Notes: generated by a model not told the origin, from the sequence alone. A stretch of 51,360 nucleotides of DNA from an uncultured Clostridia bacterium (GCA_934121875.1 CAKOVG010000006.1:1-51360); one strand, 5' to 3'. Counted from the first letter of the stretch, positions 36,419 to 45,397 are shown. Made by a program: numbers and translations.

Positions 36419-37590
36419 CTCAATTCCTCCTTTATACTTTTGAACCTGCTCTTGAAATGTTTAGCAAAATACCGCATACTGCTTAGTAATATAAGTAATG
36501 CAGTTCCTCCAAAGCTAAAGAATGGTAATGGTATACCTGTGTTTGGCATTAATGAGGTAACAACAGCTATGTTTAGTATCACTTGTACAGCCACTAAACT
36601 TATAATTCCTGAAGCCAACAAGCTTCCAAATGTGTCTGGTGCTTTAATAGCAATCAATACACCTCTCCATATTAATATTCCAAATAAAACCATTATTATT
36701 AAGCAACCTACAAATCCAAGTTCCTCTGCTATAACAGCAAATATAAAGTCATTTTGTGGTTCAGAAATCCACAAATACTTTTGTTTGCTTTCTCCTAGTC
36801 CAACTCCAAATAGTCCACCTGAGCCTATGGCATATAAGCCTTGAACTACTTGCCATCCTGTTGTTGTAAGATACTTCCATGGATCTAAAAATGATACAAT
36901 TCTACCTATACGGAAACTGTCGCCTGTTCCTCCTGTACTTATTTTATATATTACATAAGATAATAATCCACTACCTGCAATTGCTCCTGAAATAATAAAA
37001 TACAACAGTCTTGCACCTGCAATTATCATCATTATGCAACTAACCATTGCTATAATTAATGATGCACTCAAATGATTTTGTATGAAAAATAATATTCCAA
37101 TTGGAGGAACTATATATACTAGTGGCATTACAAAGCCCTTCCAAAAGTTTTTTAATTCGTCTTTATGTTCTGTTAGGTATCCCGCATAAAATATTATCAT
37201 TCCTATTTTAGTAAGCTCTGATGGTTGGAATTGTCCTATAAGTGGAATTTTAATCCATCTTGTAGCTCCATTTCCTTCAATTCCTACGTTTGGTATCAAT
37301 ACAAGTAATAATATTGCAAACGAAAAAACATAAGCTATTTTATATAATTTTTTATATATTGCATAGTTTACTTTTGAAAAGAAAAACATTGCAATTATTC
37401 CTAATACTGCTGAAAATAGTTGTCTACTTGCATATACATAACTTTTTCCTGTTTCTGCTAGTGCTGATGGTGCTGAAGCCGATAATACCATTACTATTCC
37501 TAATGCCAACAGTATAAATATTACTGCACATAGTATAAAATCAAATGGTTGATTTATGAAGTTTGCAATTTTCTTTTTGGTTTTTTGCAT
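36415..37590 (-). CDS. ftsW: SEDS-family glycan polymerase (FtsW/SpoVE)
   Basis: Multi-span membrane glycosyltransferase that polymerises lipid II, 391 residues with about ten hydrophobic segments. Conserved signatures are SEPQNDFIFAVIAEELGF and NTGIPLPFFSFGGTALLILL. FtsW and SpoVE cannot be told apart from sequence alone here. The neighbouring class B PBP with one PASTA domain makes a SpoVE-SpoVD pair equally possible. The stop overlaps murG by four bases. Confidence 0.93.
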   Translation of the reverse strand: MQKTKKKIANFINQPFDFILCAVIFILLALGIVMVLSASAPSALAETGKSYVYASRQLFSAVLGIIAMFFFSKVNYAIYKKLYKIAYVFSFAILLLVLIPNVGIEGNGATRWIKIPLIGQFQPSELTKIGMIIFYAGYLTEHKDELKNFWKGFVMPLVYIVPPIGILFFIQNHLSASLIIAMVSCIMMIIAGARLLYFIISGAIAGSGLLSYVIYKISTGGTGDSFRIGRIVSFLDPWKYLTTTGWQVVQGLYAIGSGGLFGVGLGESKQKYLWISEPQNDFIFAVIAEELGFVGCLIIMVLFGILIWRGVLIAIKAPDTFGSLLASGIISLVAVQVILNIAVVTSLMPNTGIPLPFFSFGGTALLILLSSMRYFAKHFKSRFKSIKEELR

Positions 37591-37619
37591 TATTTCTTTC
37601 CTTTCTTAACAATATTATC

Positions 37620-38609
37620 CTAAATAGAAATCAATCCAAGTATACAACAAACAAGAGTTATTAAACTAAACACCGATACTATCTTGTTTTCATGCCATCC
37701 TGATAATTCAAAATGATGATGTATTGGTGTCATTTTGAATATTCTTTCTCCTGTTTTTTTAAAGTGTTTAACTTGTATAATTACTGATAATGTTTCAAGT
37801 ACTGGTACTAGAGCTATTATTATTAATAATAGTGGCATTTTTAAATAAAGTGCCATACTTGCAATTGCGCCTCCAAGTAAGAGTGAGCCAGTATCTCCCA
37901 TAAATACTTTTGCTGGGTGTAAATTAAATATTAAAAATCCTAAACATGCTCCAATTAATATTGCTCCAAATAGTGTTATTTCTTTTACACCAAATATAAT
38001 TCCTATTACAGTTAGGCAAGTAATTATTATTGTAGTAACACTGGTAGAAAGTCCATCTATTCCATCAGTTAAATTTATTGCATTTGTAGTAGCAAGCATT
38101 ACAACTACTGCAAATGGTATATATAGCCATATAGGAAGGCTTATAGATATTTTGAAAAATGGAATATATGTATCTGTTCCTAAATGTAAAATTTGTACTA
38201 AATATAAGCTAAATCCAACAGATACTATTAACAAACCCAACATTTTATATGCTGGTTTTAGTCCTTCTGTATTTTTTCCTATTAGCTTTTTTAAATCGTC
38301 TATTAATCCTATTACACCAAAGCCTATTGTTGATGCTATAAGTGGAATTAAATTCATTGCGATTTTTTGTTCTTCTTGGTTATTTGACTGAAAATAATTA
38401 AAGCAAGTAAATGCCCCCATTATTAGTAATGTAAGCATTATTATAATTCCCCCCATTGTTGGTGTACCTTGTTTTTTTAAGTGCGATTGTGGTCCTTCTT
38501 TTCTTTCTAATTGTCCTACTTTTAACCTTTTTAAAATTGGAATAACTATTAAAGCTATTATAAAGCTAAAAGCTAGTGATATTAGTATTATTTTTGTTTG
38601 TAATTCCAT
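37620..38609 (-). CDS. mraY: Phospho-MurNAc-pentapeptide transferase MraY
   Basis: Makes lipid I from UDP-MurNAc-pentapeptide and undecaprenyl phosphate. About ten membrane segments; catalytic motifs LIDDLKKLIGKNTEGLKP, NAINLTDGIDGLSTS and MGDTGSLLLGG; histidine cluster PIHHHFELSGWHENKIV. The length of 329 is typical. GGAGG precedes ATG. It is 18 nt after murE in the cluster. Confidence 0.98.
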   Translation of the reverse strand: MELQTKIILISLAFSFIIALIVIPILKRLKVGQLERKEGPQSHLKKQGTPTMGGIIIMLTLLIMGAFTCFNYFQSNNQEEQKIAMNLIPLIASTIGFGVIGLIDDLKKLIGKNTEGLKPAYKMLGLLIVSVGFSLYLVQILHLGTDTYIPFFKISISLPIWLYIPFAVVVMLATTNAINLTDGIDGLSTSVTTIIITCLTVIGIIFGVKEITLFGAILIGACLGFLIFNLHPAKVFMGDTGSLLLGGAIASMALYLKMPLLLIIIALVPVLETLSVIIQVKHFKKTGERIFKMTPIHHHFELSGWHENKIVSVFSLITLVCCILGLISI

Positions 38610-38627
38610 ATTTCCTCCTTCGTCTTC

Positions 38628-40106
38628 TTATCTCAATTGTTCTATAATTTCATGTACAATTTCACGCTCATCAAAAGGATACTTTTCCCCTTTAATTTCT
38701 TGTGTTAGTTCATGACCTTTTCCTGCAATAACTAATATGTCTTTTTTGTGTAATATTTCAATTCCTTTTTTTATGGCCTGTTTTCTATCTACAATACACT
38801 CATATTTTCCTTTTGTTTTCTTAATTCCTTTTTCAATTTGTTCTATAATTTCACTTGGATTTTCGTTTCTAGGATTATCAGATGTAATAATTGTATAATC
38901 TGCTAAAACCCCAGATATTTCTCCCATTATAGGCCTTTTTCCACTATCTCTATTTCCTCCACAGCCAAATACACAAATAACTTTACCTTGTGTGTATTCT
39001 TTAACAGTTTCCAGTATACTTTCCAAGCTTTCTGGTGAGTGTGCATAATCTATCATAATTGTTAGTTCTTTTTTATTATCTACTAATTCACTTCTTCCTG
39101 GTACACGAACATTCAATAGTGCCTCTTGTATATTTTCAACACTACATCCAAATTTGTTTGCTACTGAAATAGCTGCTAATGAGTTATATACACTAAATCT
39201 GCCAGGTATTCCAGTTTTTACTCTTTGATTTTTATCTCCAATTTTTACTTTAAAGTCAACACTTGAATTAGTTACAGTTATATCTTTTGCCAATAATTCT
39301 GATGGATTATCAATTCCATAAGTTTTAAAAGTACAGTTTGGTACTAATTTTGGCAATTTGTTTGCATATATATCATCTGAATTTATAAATCCATATTTAC
39401 ACATTGAAAATAGCTTTACTTTAGATTCAAAATAATCTTCCATATTTTGATGTTCTTTTTCACTTATATGATCTTTTGAAAAATTTGTAAATATTCCTAT
39501 TTCAAATTCACAACCTTCAACTCTGCCTAGTTTTAAACTTTGAGAAGACACCTCCATAACAGCTACATCACATTTTTCTTTTACCATTTGACTTAGAAGT
39601 TGCTGTAATTCTAAGCTTTCAGGTGTAGTTCTATCATTGTCTCCTAAATTTTTATCTCCAATATATGTACAAATAGTTCCGATTAAACCTACCTTAAGCC
39701 CTTGCTTTTCTAAAACAGATTTTATCATAAATGTTGTAGTAGTTTTTCCTTTTGTTCCTGTTACGCCAATTAATTTCAACTTTTTAGATGGATTTTGGTA
39801 GAAGTTACAGGCACAAATTGAAACTGCGTACCTTGTATCTGGTGCTAAAATAAAAGTAACATCATCAGGTAAATCTTTTATCATTTCTTTTGTTAATTTG
39901 TCTGCTTGTGCCATAATAACTTTTGCACCATTTTTTATAGCGTCTCCTATGTATTTATGTCCGTCTGTGTCAAAGCCTTCTATTGCAACAAACATATCTC
40001 CTTTTTGTACTTGATTAGAGCTGTTTTTTATTTCATTTACTTCTATATCAAGACTTCCCTTAACTTTTAATCCTTCTAATCCTGATAATATACTTTTTAA
40101 ATTCAT
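38628..40106 (-). CDS. murE: UDP-MurNAc-tripeptide synthetase MurE
   Basis: Cytosolic ligase adding the third stem-peptide residue, 492 residues. ATP loop GVTGTKGKTTTTFM (near residue 115) and the substrate motif SDNPRNENP. DNPR is the signature of the meso-diaminopimelate form, so the wall is probably mDAP type. GTAGGAGAG precedes ATG. murF and murD are not next to it, unlike most dcw clusters. Confidence 0.97.
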   Translation of the reverse strand: MNLKSILSGLEGLKVKGSLDIEVNEIKNSSNQVQKGDMFVAIEGFDTDGHKYIGDAIKNGAKVIMAQADKLTKEMIKDLPDDVTFILAPDTRYAVSICACNFYQNPSKKLKLIGVTGTKGKTTTTFMIKSVLEKQGLKVGLIGTICTYIGDKNLGDNDRTTPESLELQQLLSQMVKEKCDVAVMEVSSQSLKLGRVEGCEFEIGIFTNFSKDHISEKEHQNMEDYFESKVKLFSMCKYGFINSDDIYANKLPKLVPNCTFKTYGIDNPSELLAKDITVTNSSVDFKVKIGDKNQRVKTGIPGRFSVYNSLAAISVANKFGCSVENIQEALLNVRVPGRSELVDNKKELTIMIDYAHSPESLESILETVKEYTQGKVICVFGCGGNRDSGKRPIMGEISGVLADYTIITSDNPRNENPSEIIEQIEKGIKKTKGKYECIVDRKQAIKKGIEILHKKDILVIAGKGHELTQEIKGEKYPFDEREIVHEIIEQLR

Positions 40107-40176
40107 AACACTCTCCTACACTTTCCATTTTACGCTTACATTATATAATTAAATACATTTTTTGTATACCTTTTTT

Positions 40177-42342
40177 TTAAATTTTTATAATAACCTTTGA
40201 ATCTTCATAAATTTTAATTCCCTTTTTGGGAATTTGCTCTTTTATTACTGTATTTTCCGTATCTAAATTTTCAGTTTTATTTTCTATTTGTAAGCTTAAA
40301 TTTAAATTTTTTAAAATTTTAGTTGCCTCTTTTATAGTTAATCCCTCAACATTTGGAACCTCTACTTGTTTCTTCACATCTTCTTCCTTTTCATTATCCT
40401 TATTTAATTCCAAATATGGTAAAATTTCTGAAAGTACTTGCCCTCCAACAGGTGCTGCAACCACACCTCCTTGGTGTCCTGCTTCTCCTTTTGGGTCATA
40501 CAAAGTTACTAATGCTACTACTGTTGGATCTGATATGGGGGCAACTCCCAAAAAAGATGCAACATATTTATTTGTATTAACACCGTCTTCTGAAGTTCCT
40601 GTTTTTCCTCCTACTCTATAACCTTTAACTTGCCCTCTTTTTCCTGTTCCTAGGGCAACTACAGATTCCATCATATCTAACACCTCAGCTGCATGTTCTT
40701 TTGAAATTACCTGTTCTCCAGTTTTTACTGGAATATTAGTAACTTCTCCAGTTTTACTATTTATAATTTGCTTAACTACTCTAGGTGTTACTTTTACTCC
40801 TCCATTTGCAATAGTACTTACTGCAGTAGCAAGTTGAATAGGTGTAATTTCAAATCTTTGGCCAAATGCTATTGTCGCTAGCTCTACAGGTCCTACCTTA
40901 TCTTCTTTTAAGAATATACTTGTTGCTTCCCCTGGCAAGTCAATTCCGGTTTTGGTAAGCAATCCATAGCCATTTAAATATTTGTAATATGTATGCACTC
41001 CTAATTTTTGTCCTAATCCTATAAATACTGGGTTACAGGAATTCATAAGTGCGTCTCTTAAAGATTCAGAACCATGTGGTCTGTAATATCTCCAACATTT
41101 AATTCTAACGCCTGCAATTTCTATTCCACCTGTACAACAAAATTCTCCTTGCTTATCAGTTGTTGTTATTCCTTCTTGTAAAGAAGCTGAAGCAGTAATC
41201 AGCTTAAAAACTGATCCAGGTTCATATGTATCTGTTACAGCTTTATTTCTCCACAGCGATAACATTGTTTTATTTCTATCAGCTTGTGACATACTAGGCC
41301 AAGCTGTTTTTAATTCTTCTGTGCTTGGTTCAAATGGCTCATTCAAGTTATAGTTCGGGTAACCTGCTATTGCAAGCACATCTCCAGTTTTTGGATTCAT
41401 TACAACAATATTGCCACCATCTGTACATTTATTTTCAATACATGCTTCTTTCAAGTATTTTTCTGCAATTCCCTGTATTGTTGCATCTATTGTTAATACT
41501 AAATTATTTCCATCTATTGCTTTTACATAATTTTCTACAGTGTTTTCTATTTCTCCACCTGTTGCATCTGTTATTTTTTGAATTTTACCTTTTGTTCCCT
41601 TTAGCTCTTCATCATATAATGCTTCAATTCCATCTAATCCTTGATTATCACTTCCTGAAAAGCCAATAATTTGTGATGCTAGGCTGTTATATGGATAATA
41701 CCTTTTTGTATCTTCATCAATATTAACTCCTTTAGATATATTGTTTTCTTGTAGCCATTTTCGTAATTCATTTGACTTATCTTTATTTATCTTTTTTACA
41801 ATAGTTTCAATTGAACTTCTTTTGGTAACTTTTTTATATACCTTTTCATAATCCAGTTCAAATATTTTACTTAATGCTTGTGCAACCTTTTCTTTATTTT
41901 CTTTTGAAATATTTACTGGGTTTACAGTTACAGTTTCAACTGTACTGCTTACTGCTAAAATTGTTTTTCCTGTAGAGTCATATATAGTTCCTCTTTTAGA
42001 ATTTATACTTCTATCCGAAGTCTGTTGTACATATGCTTTAGCTTGTAGTTCTGACCCCATTCCAAATTGTAACCATCCTATTCTTATTAATAACATTACT
42101 AGTACTAACCATATAATAGTGATTTCGTTTCTCATTCTCTTTTTTCTTACAATATTACTTATTTTTTCTTCTGCCTTTGGTATTTTTATTTTTGTTTCAT
42201 TCTTAAATCTCTTTTTTATATCTTTTTGAATTTGTTTTTGCTGTTTCTTTGTATCTATTACTTCCCTTTTTTTCTTATTTTTCCATTTCAATAATTGTTT
42301 TTTATTTACATTTTGACGCAAAGCTTTTTTATCATGTTTCAT
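40177..42342 (-). CDS. spoVD: Class B penicillin-binding protein (SpoVD/FtsI type)
   Basis: Peptidoglycan transpeptidase of 721 residues. A long basic cytoplasmic tail (about 75 residues) precedes one membrane segment (IIWLVLVMLLIRIGWL). The dimerisation domain then leads to the penicillin-binding domain with SxxK (YEPGSVFKLITA), SxN (NSCNPVF) and KTGT (VGGKTGTSED). A single PASTA domain (VPNVEGLTIKEATKIL) ends it. One PASTA and the neighbouring SEDS gene fit SpoVD, but a division role (FtsI/PBP2B) cannot be excluded. The unusually long tail is odd. Confidence 0.92.
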   Translation of the reverse strand: MKHDKKALRQNVNKKQLLKWKNKKKREVIDTKKQQKQIQKDIKKRFKNETKIKIPKAEEKISNIVRKKRMRNEITIIWLVLVMLLIRIGWLQFGMGSELQAKAYVQQTSDRSINSKRGTIYDSTGKTILAVSSTVETVTVNPVNISKENKEKVAQALSKIFELDYEKVYKKVTKRSSIETIVKKINKDKSNELRKWLQENNISKGVNIDEDTKRYYPYNSLASQIIGFSGSDNQGLDGIEALYDEELKGTKGKIQKITDATGGEIENTVENYVKAIDGNNLVLTIDATIQGIAEKYLKEACIENKCTDGGNIVVMNPKTGDVLAIAGYPNYNLNEPFEPSTEELKTAWPSMSQADRNKTMLSLWRNKAVTDTYEPGSVFKLITASASLQEGITTTDKQGEFCCTGGIEIAGVRIKCWRYYRPHGSESLRDALMNSCNPVFIGLGQKLGVHTYYKYLNGYGLLTKTGIDLPGEATSIFLKEDKVGPVELATIAFGQRFEITPIQLATAVSTIANGGVKVTPRVVKQIINSKTGEVTNIPVKTGEQVISKEHAAEVLDMMESVVALGTGKRGQVKGYRVGGKTGTSEDGVNTNKYVASFLGVAPISDPTVVALVTLYDPKGEAGHQGGVVAAPVGGQVLSEILPYLELNKDNEKEEDVKKQVEVPNVEGLTIKEATKILKNLNLSLQIENKTENLDTENTVIKEQIPKKGIKIYEDSKVIIKI

Positions 42343-42410
42343 AATTAAAGCTCCTTATAATAATAATAACTTTCTATTTTTATTATTATTCATTAAAAAT
42401 AAAAAAAGAA

Positions 42411-42443
42411 CTCGTGGACTTTGTATAATACAAAGTCCACGAG
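42411..42443 (-). terminator. Terminator of the high-GC cassette
   Basis: Perfect 15-bp arms at 42411-42425 and 42429-42443 with a 3-nt loop, then a long T run on the minus strand. It is the strongest terminator in the window and ends the 42455-42742 gene. Confidence 0.95.
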
Positions 42444-42454
42444 CGGAGTATTTC

Positions 42455-42742
42455 TTAAACGTACTCGTGCTTGCAGTCATACGGCTCATCAGGATCTTTT
42501 TCCTGAAGAAGCATCAACGGAACCTTTTTGATGTGCAACACCTTCTGGGGCTTGCCCGTCTTCCTGTCCATCATGATTTCGAGCTTGGCGCCATCGTTAA
42601 GATTGGCAGTCCGATACTCGTTGGGGTCCATGCAGAGTGTAACATACTTTTTTTTATGGTCAATATAAGCAATAATGACCACGCAGTTTTCCAACTTGTG
42701 AATTTCGTGAACGGTTGCCTTAACTTTGTAGTGTTTTGTCAT
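42455..42742 (-). CDS. Small high-GC gene of unknown function (probable transfer)
   Basis: Not recognised. A 95-residue basic protein without membrane segments, rich in K and H at both ends (KVKATVHEIHKLENC, YDCKHEYV), with beta-strand-like alternation. Base composition and codon use differ sharply from every neighbour (many C- and G-ending codons), and it contains TAT CGG ACT, the only uninterrupted in-frame CGG seen in the window. It has its own promoter (42796-42824), an AAGGAGA ribosome site and a strong terminator, and splits the dcw cluster between ftsL and the PBP. If CGG frameshifts in this host, the product would end about 14 codons after residue 43. Function cannot be assigned. Confidence 0.8.
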   Translation of the reverse strand: MTKHYKVKATVHEIHKLENCVVIIAYIDHKKKYVTLCMDPNEYRTANLNDGAKLEIMMDRKTGKPQKVLHIKKVPLMLLQEKDPDEPYDCKHEYV

Positions 42743-42795
42743 TTAGAAATTCTCCTTTTTAAAAATATATAGTAGTTTTTAACTACATATGGATA

Positions 42796-42824
42796 ATTAT
42801 ACCAAATTAACATAAAAAAGTCAA
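42796..42824 (-). promoter_or_regulatory. Promoter of the high-GC cassette
   Basis: On the minus strand, TTGACT at 42824-42819, 17 nt, TATAAT at 42801-42796. A small inverted repeat (gtagtt/aactac) sits at the expected start. Unlike the gene, the promoter has local base composition. Confidence 0.85.
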
Positions 42825-42833
42825 ATAATCAAA

Positions 42834-42871
42834 AAATAAAGGCTTTAACTTTGAAAATATAGCCTTTATTT
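42834..42871 (-). terminator. ftsL operon terminator
   Basis: Arms aaataaaggct (42834-42844) and agcctttattt (42861-42871) pair over 11 bp, with TTTTTTG following on the minus strand. It overlaps the ftsL stop. Confidence 0.85.
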
Positions 42872-43348
42872 TACAAAATCTATTATTGTATCTATAATTT
42901 TTTTAAACCAGTTTTGTTCTTTTGTAACAATCACTTGCTCACTTGCTGTTTCAATATAGTCTTCTTTTGGTAATGATACATAAACCTTTTGTGAATCATC
43001 TAATTTCTTCATTCCTAACATGCTAGTTGCTGATTTTTCAATATTAGCTAAATTTAAACTAGTTTGTATGTTTATTTCAGTTTGTGCATTTTCTTTTTTT
43101 AAAGTACTTAATTGTTTTTTTAGATTTTCTCTTTGATTAAAGCTTGCTGTTATAAGAGAATTACGATAACTTATAGCAAATAATATAGCAAATCCAATAG
43201 CAATATACATTATTATTTTTATTTGCTGTTTTAAATCAGTGTTTTTTTGTTTATTGACTTTCTTTTTAGTAGTTACCTTTTTTACTTTTTCTTCTTTTGG
43301 TTTTAATTTTCTAGGGCTTGTCTCATACTGATATCTACTATATGCCAT
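42866..43348 (-). CDS. ftsL: FtsL-like division protein
   Basis: A 160-residue bitopic protein: a basic N-terminal tail of about 45 residues, one membrane segment (IIMYIAIGFAILFAI) and an extracytoplasmic coiled coil (NQRENLKKQLSTLKKENAQ). Position after rsmH and this architecture mark it as FtsL, which forms a complex with FtsQ and a further DivIC-type partner. Sequence alone is weak because FtsL is poorly conserved. Distinctive is the C-terminal YVSLPKEDYIETASEQVIV. Confidence 0.85.
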   Translation of the reverse strand: MAYSRYQYETSPRKLKPKEEKVKKVTTKKKVNKQKNTDLKQQIKIIMYIAIGFAILFAISYRNSLITASFNQRENLKKQLSTLKKENAQTEINIQTSLNLANIEKSATSMLGMKKLDDSQKVYVSLPKEDYIETASEQVIVTKEQNWFKKIIDTIIDFVK

Positions 43349-43385
43349 AAGTTCTCACCTCTCTTCTTTTAGTATTTTATAACTC

Positions 43386-44327
43386 TTAAGTGTTTTTATC
43401 TAGTCTTTCAAAAACTCTAACTTTTGCACTCTTAGATCTTGAATTTCTTTTTATTTCTTCATTTGATGCAACAATTGGCTTTTTATTTATAATTTTTCCC
43501 AAAGATTCATAATTGCATACACAATATGGTAATTCTTTTGGGCAAGTACATTTTCCTTGTAAATCAAGCATTGCAGTTTTAACTGCTCTATCTTCTAATG
43601 AATGAAATGTTATTACTACTAATCTTCCACCTTTTTTTAAACAATACACACTATTCTTTATTGTTTCATACAAAGGTTCAATTTCGTTATTCACTTCAAT
43701 TCTAATTGCTTGAAAAGTTCTTTTTGCTGGATGTCCATCTTTTTGCATTGCTTTTGGAATTGTATTTTCTATTATTTGCGCTAATTCTTTTGTGGTTTCA
43801 ATTGGCTTTTGTTCACGAAATTTGCAAATATTTTTAGCTATTTGCCTACTGAATCTTTCTTCTCCATATTGCCAAATAATATCTGCTAATTTTTCTTCTG
43901 AATAAGTATTTACTACATCTTTAGCTGTTATTCCATTTGATGTATCCATCCTCATATCCAAAGGGTTATCTCCCATGTAGCTAAACCCTCTTGCTCTTTC
44001 ATCTAGTTGATATGAAGATACTCCTAAGTCTAGTAATATTCCATCAACTTTTTCTATATTAAGTTCATCTAAAATTTGTCTTATATCATCATGATTTCCA
44101 TGAACATAACTTACATTCTTATAGTTTTTTAATCTTTCTGATGCTGCTTTTAGTGCCTCTTCGTCTCTATCTATTCCAATTAATGTGCCATTATTAGATA
44201 ACCTTTTTATTATTTGCTCACTATGACCTGCACCGCCCAAAGTTCCATCTACATAAATTCCATCTTTTTTTATTTCAAGTGCTTGTATACATTCATTTAA
44301 TAGCACAGGTTCATGTTTAAATTCCAT
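43386..44327 (-). CDS. rsmH: 16S rRNA m4C1402 methyltransferase
   Basis: SAM-dependent enzyme, 313 residues. The N-terminal HEPVLLNECIQAL, the SAM loop YVDGTLGGAGHSEQI and FHSLEDRAVKT are conserved. A cysteine-rich patch (CTCPKELPYCVC) near the C-terminus may bind metal. It lies second in the dcw cluster after mraZ, with a 363-nt AT-rich leader carrying an unexplained repeat array. Confidence 0.98.
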   Translation of the reverse strand: MEFKHEPVLLNECIQALEIKKDGIYVDGTLGGAGHSEQIIKRLSNNGTLIGIDRDEEALKAASERLKNYKNVSYVHGNHDDIRQILDELNIEKVDGILLDLGVSSYQLDERARGFSYMGDNPLDMRMDTSNGITAKDVVNTYSEEKLADIIWQYGEERFSRQIAKNICKFREQKPIETTKELAQIIENTIPKAMQKDGHPAKRTFQAIRIEVNNEIEPLYETIKNSVYCLKKGGRLVVITFHSLEDRAVKTAMLDLQGKCTCPKELPYCVCNYESLGKIINKKPIVASNEEIKRNSRSKSAKVRVFERLDKNT

Positions 44328-44416
44328 CTATTTTTGAAAATCCTTTCAACAGCATATAATAGCACAACAAGTTGGTATTATTTATACCAACTATTATGTG
44401 CCAATTTTTTAATTTT

Positions 44417-44688
44417 TCTTTTGTAATTTTTCATAATTTTGCTTTCTTTTGTAGGGTTTGGAAATTTTTTAGGTAATCTTTTGTAGTTTTATATCTTTAC
44501 CTTAGTAATTTAATTTTTTTTCTTTTGAAATTAAAATCTTTAGTAAGACTTTACTTTCTTTGTCTTTAGTATAATTTATCATTTGTAAAATGCTATCTTT
44601 TGTATGCAATCTTTAGTAATATTTATCTTTAGTAAGTTTTTTCTCTTGTACTTTCTAACTTTCTTTTGTTTTTATATAGACTTTTGCA
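44417..44688 (-). repeat. Array of degenerate 9-nt repeats in the mraZ-rsmH gap
   Basis: The 363-nt gap (44328-44690) holds no gene. About 13 copies of a unit read on the minus strand as TACWAAAGA (plus strand tcttttgta or tctttagta) occur, starting at 417, 445, 477, 521, 537, 563, 579, 596, 610, 626, 642, 662 and 680 (add 44000). Between 563 and 642 they keep a spacing of 14-17 nt. The minus strand of this gap is the rsmH leader. Confidence 0.7.
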
Positions 44689-44690
44689 AG

Positions 44691-45122
44691 TTATATACCT
44701 AACATTGTCATATTTTCTGCAATTTCATCTGCTGATATGTTTTCATCACTATTATAAGATTTCCATTTTTCTTTATCCCAAATTTCAATTCTAGTGCCAA
44801 CACCAATAATTACTGTATCTTTTTCTAGTTTAGCATATTCACGTAAATTGCTAGTAATTAAAAATCTGCCTTGTTTATCAATTTCACATTCTATTGCACC
44901 TGACAAGAAAAATCTTACGAAATCTCTAGCATTTTTGTTTGTAAGTGGAAGTGTTTTTAGTTTTTCTTCAAAGTTAGCCCATTCTGTTTGTGAGAAGCCA
45001 AATAAACATTTATCTAAGCCTTTTGTTATTATGAATTTTTCGCCCATATCTTCTCTGATTTTTGAAGGTAATATTAATCTACCTTTAACATCAAGAGAAT
45101 GCTCATATTCACCTATTAACAC
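44691..45122 (-). CDS. mraZ: Transcriptional regulator MraZ
   Basis: DNA-binding repressor of the dcw cluster, 143 residues. The two AbrB-like repeats are visible: LIGEYEHSLDVKGRLILPSKIRE and GAIECEIDKQGRFLITSNLREY. The start is GTG at 45122 with GAGGTG seven bases upstream. Its operator of three 10-nt-spaced boxes is present between its own promoter and start codon. Confidence 0.97.
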   Translation of the reverse strand: MLIGEYEHSLDVKGRLILPSKIREDMGEKFIITKGLDKCLFGFSQTEWANFEEKLKTLPLTNKNARDFVRFFLSGAIECEIDKQGRFLITSNLREYAKLEKDTVIIGVGTRIEIWDKEKWKSYNSDENISADEIAENMTMLGI

Positions 45123-45149
45123 TTTTTCTCACCTCGCTAACATTTTGTT

Positions 45150-45175
45150 CCACTTTTCACCACTTCTCTCCACTT
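45150..45175 (-). promoter_or_regulatory. MraZ operator, three direct repeats
   Basis: AAGTGG (minus strand) occurs at 45175-45170, 45165-45160 and 45155-45150, exactly ten bases apart. MraZ proteins bind tandem boxes of this kind upstream of mraZ, so this is probable autoregulation. The boxes cover the expected transcription start. Confidence 0.8.
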
Positions 45176-45182
45176 CAATTAG

Positions 45183-45211
45183 ATTTTAATATAAGATTCT
45201 AAAAATAGCAA
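45183..45211 (-). promoter_or_regulatory. mraZ promoter
   Basis: On the minus strand, TTGCTA at 45211-45206, 17 nt, TAAAAT at 45188-45183, just before the MraZ boxes. Confidence 0.7.
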
Positions 45212-45253
45212 GTGTTTTTTGAAAATTTCTTAAAAATTTTTAAAGAATAAAAA

Positions 45254-45354
45254 AAGTTGCTTCGTCTCATGTGCAAGGGTTACTCTTCAACTCCTACATC
45301 CTAAAGCAACTTAACCTTATTGTATAGCAAAATCTTCGATTTTTTGCTATACAA
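45254..45354. other. Two inverted repeats between fic and mraZ (possible small RNA)
   Basis: A 9-bp stem (45254-45262 with 45304-45312) closes a 41-nt segment that is richer in G+C than its surroundings. On the minus strand it is followed by a run of seven T. A second, separate hairpin has 13-bp arms at 45320-45332 and 45342-45354. Neither belongs to the fic or mraZ genes, and no riboswitch or known RNA family was recognised. Confidence 0.45.
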
Positions 45355-45361
45355 TAAAAAA

Positions 45362-45380
45362 GCACCATATTAAATGGTAC
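45362..45380 (-). terminator. fic terminator
   Basis: A 7-bp stem GTACCAT/ATGGTGC (one G-T pair) with a 5-nt loop, then TTTTTT on the minus strand. Confidence 0.8.
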
Positions 45381-45397
45381 TCTTTTATTTCTTAATT

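Noticed and set aside
44417..44688. CRISPR array
   Set aside because: Units are about 9 nt, degenerate, with gaps of 5-20 nt, and no cas genes are near.
45254..45312. T-box or riboswitch
   Set aside because: No conserved riboswitch core was recognised, and it does not lead directly into an amino-acid or cofactor gene.
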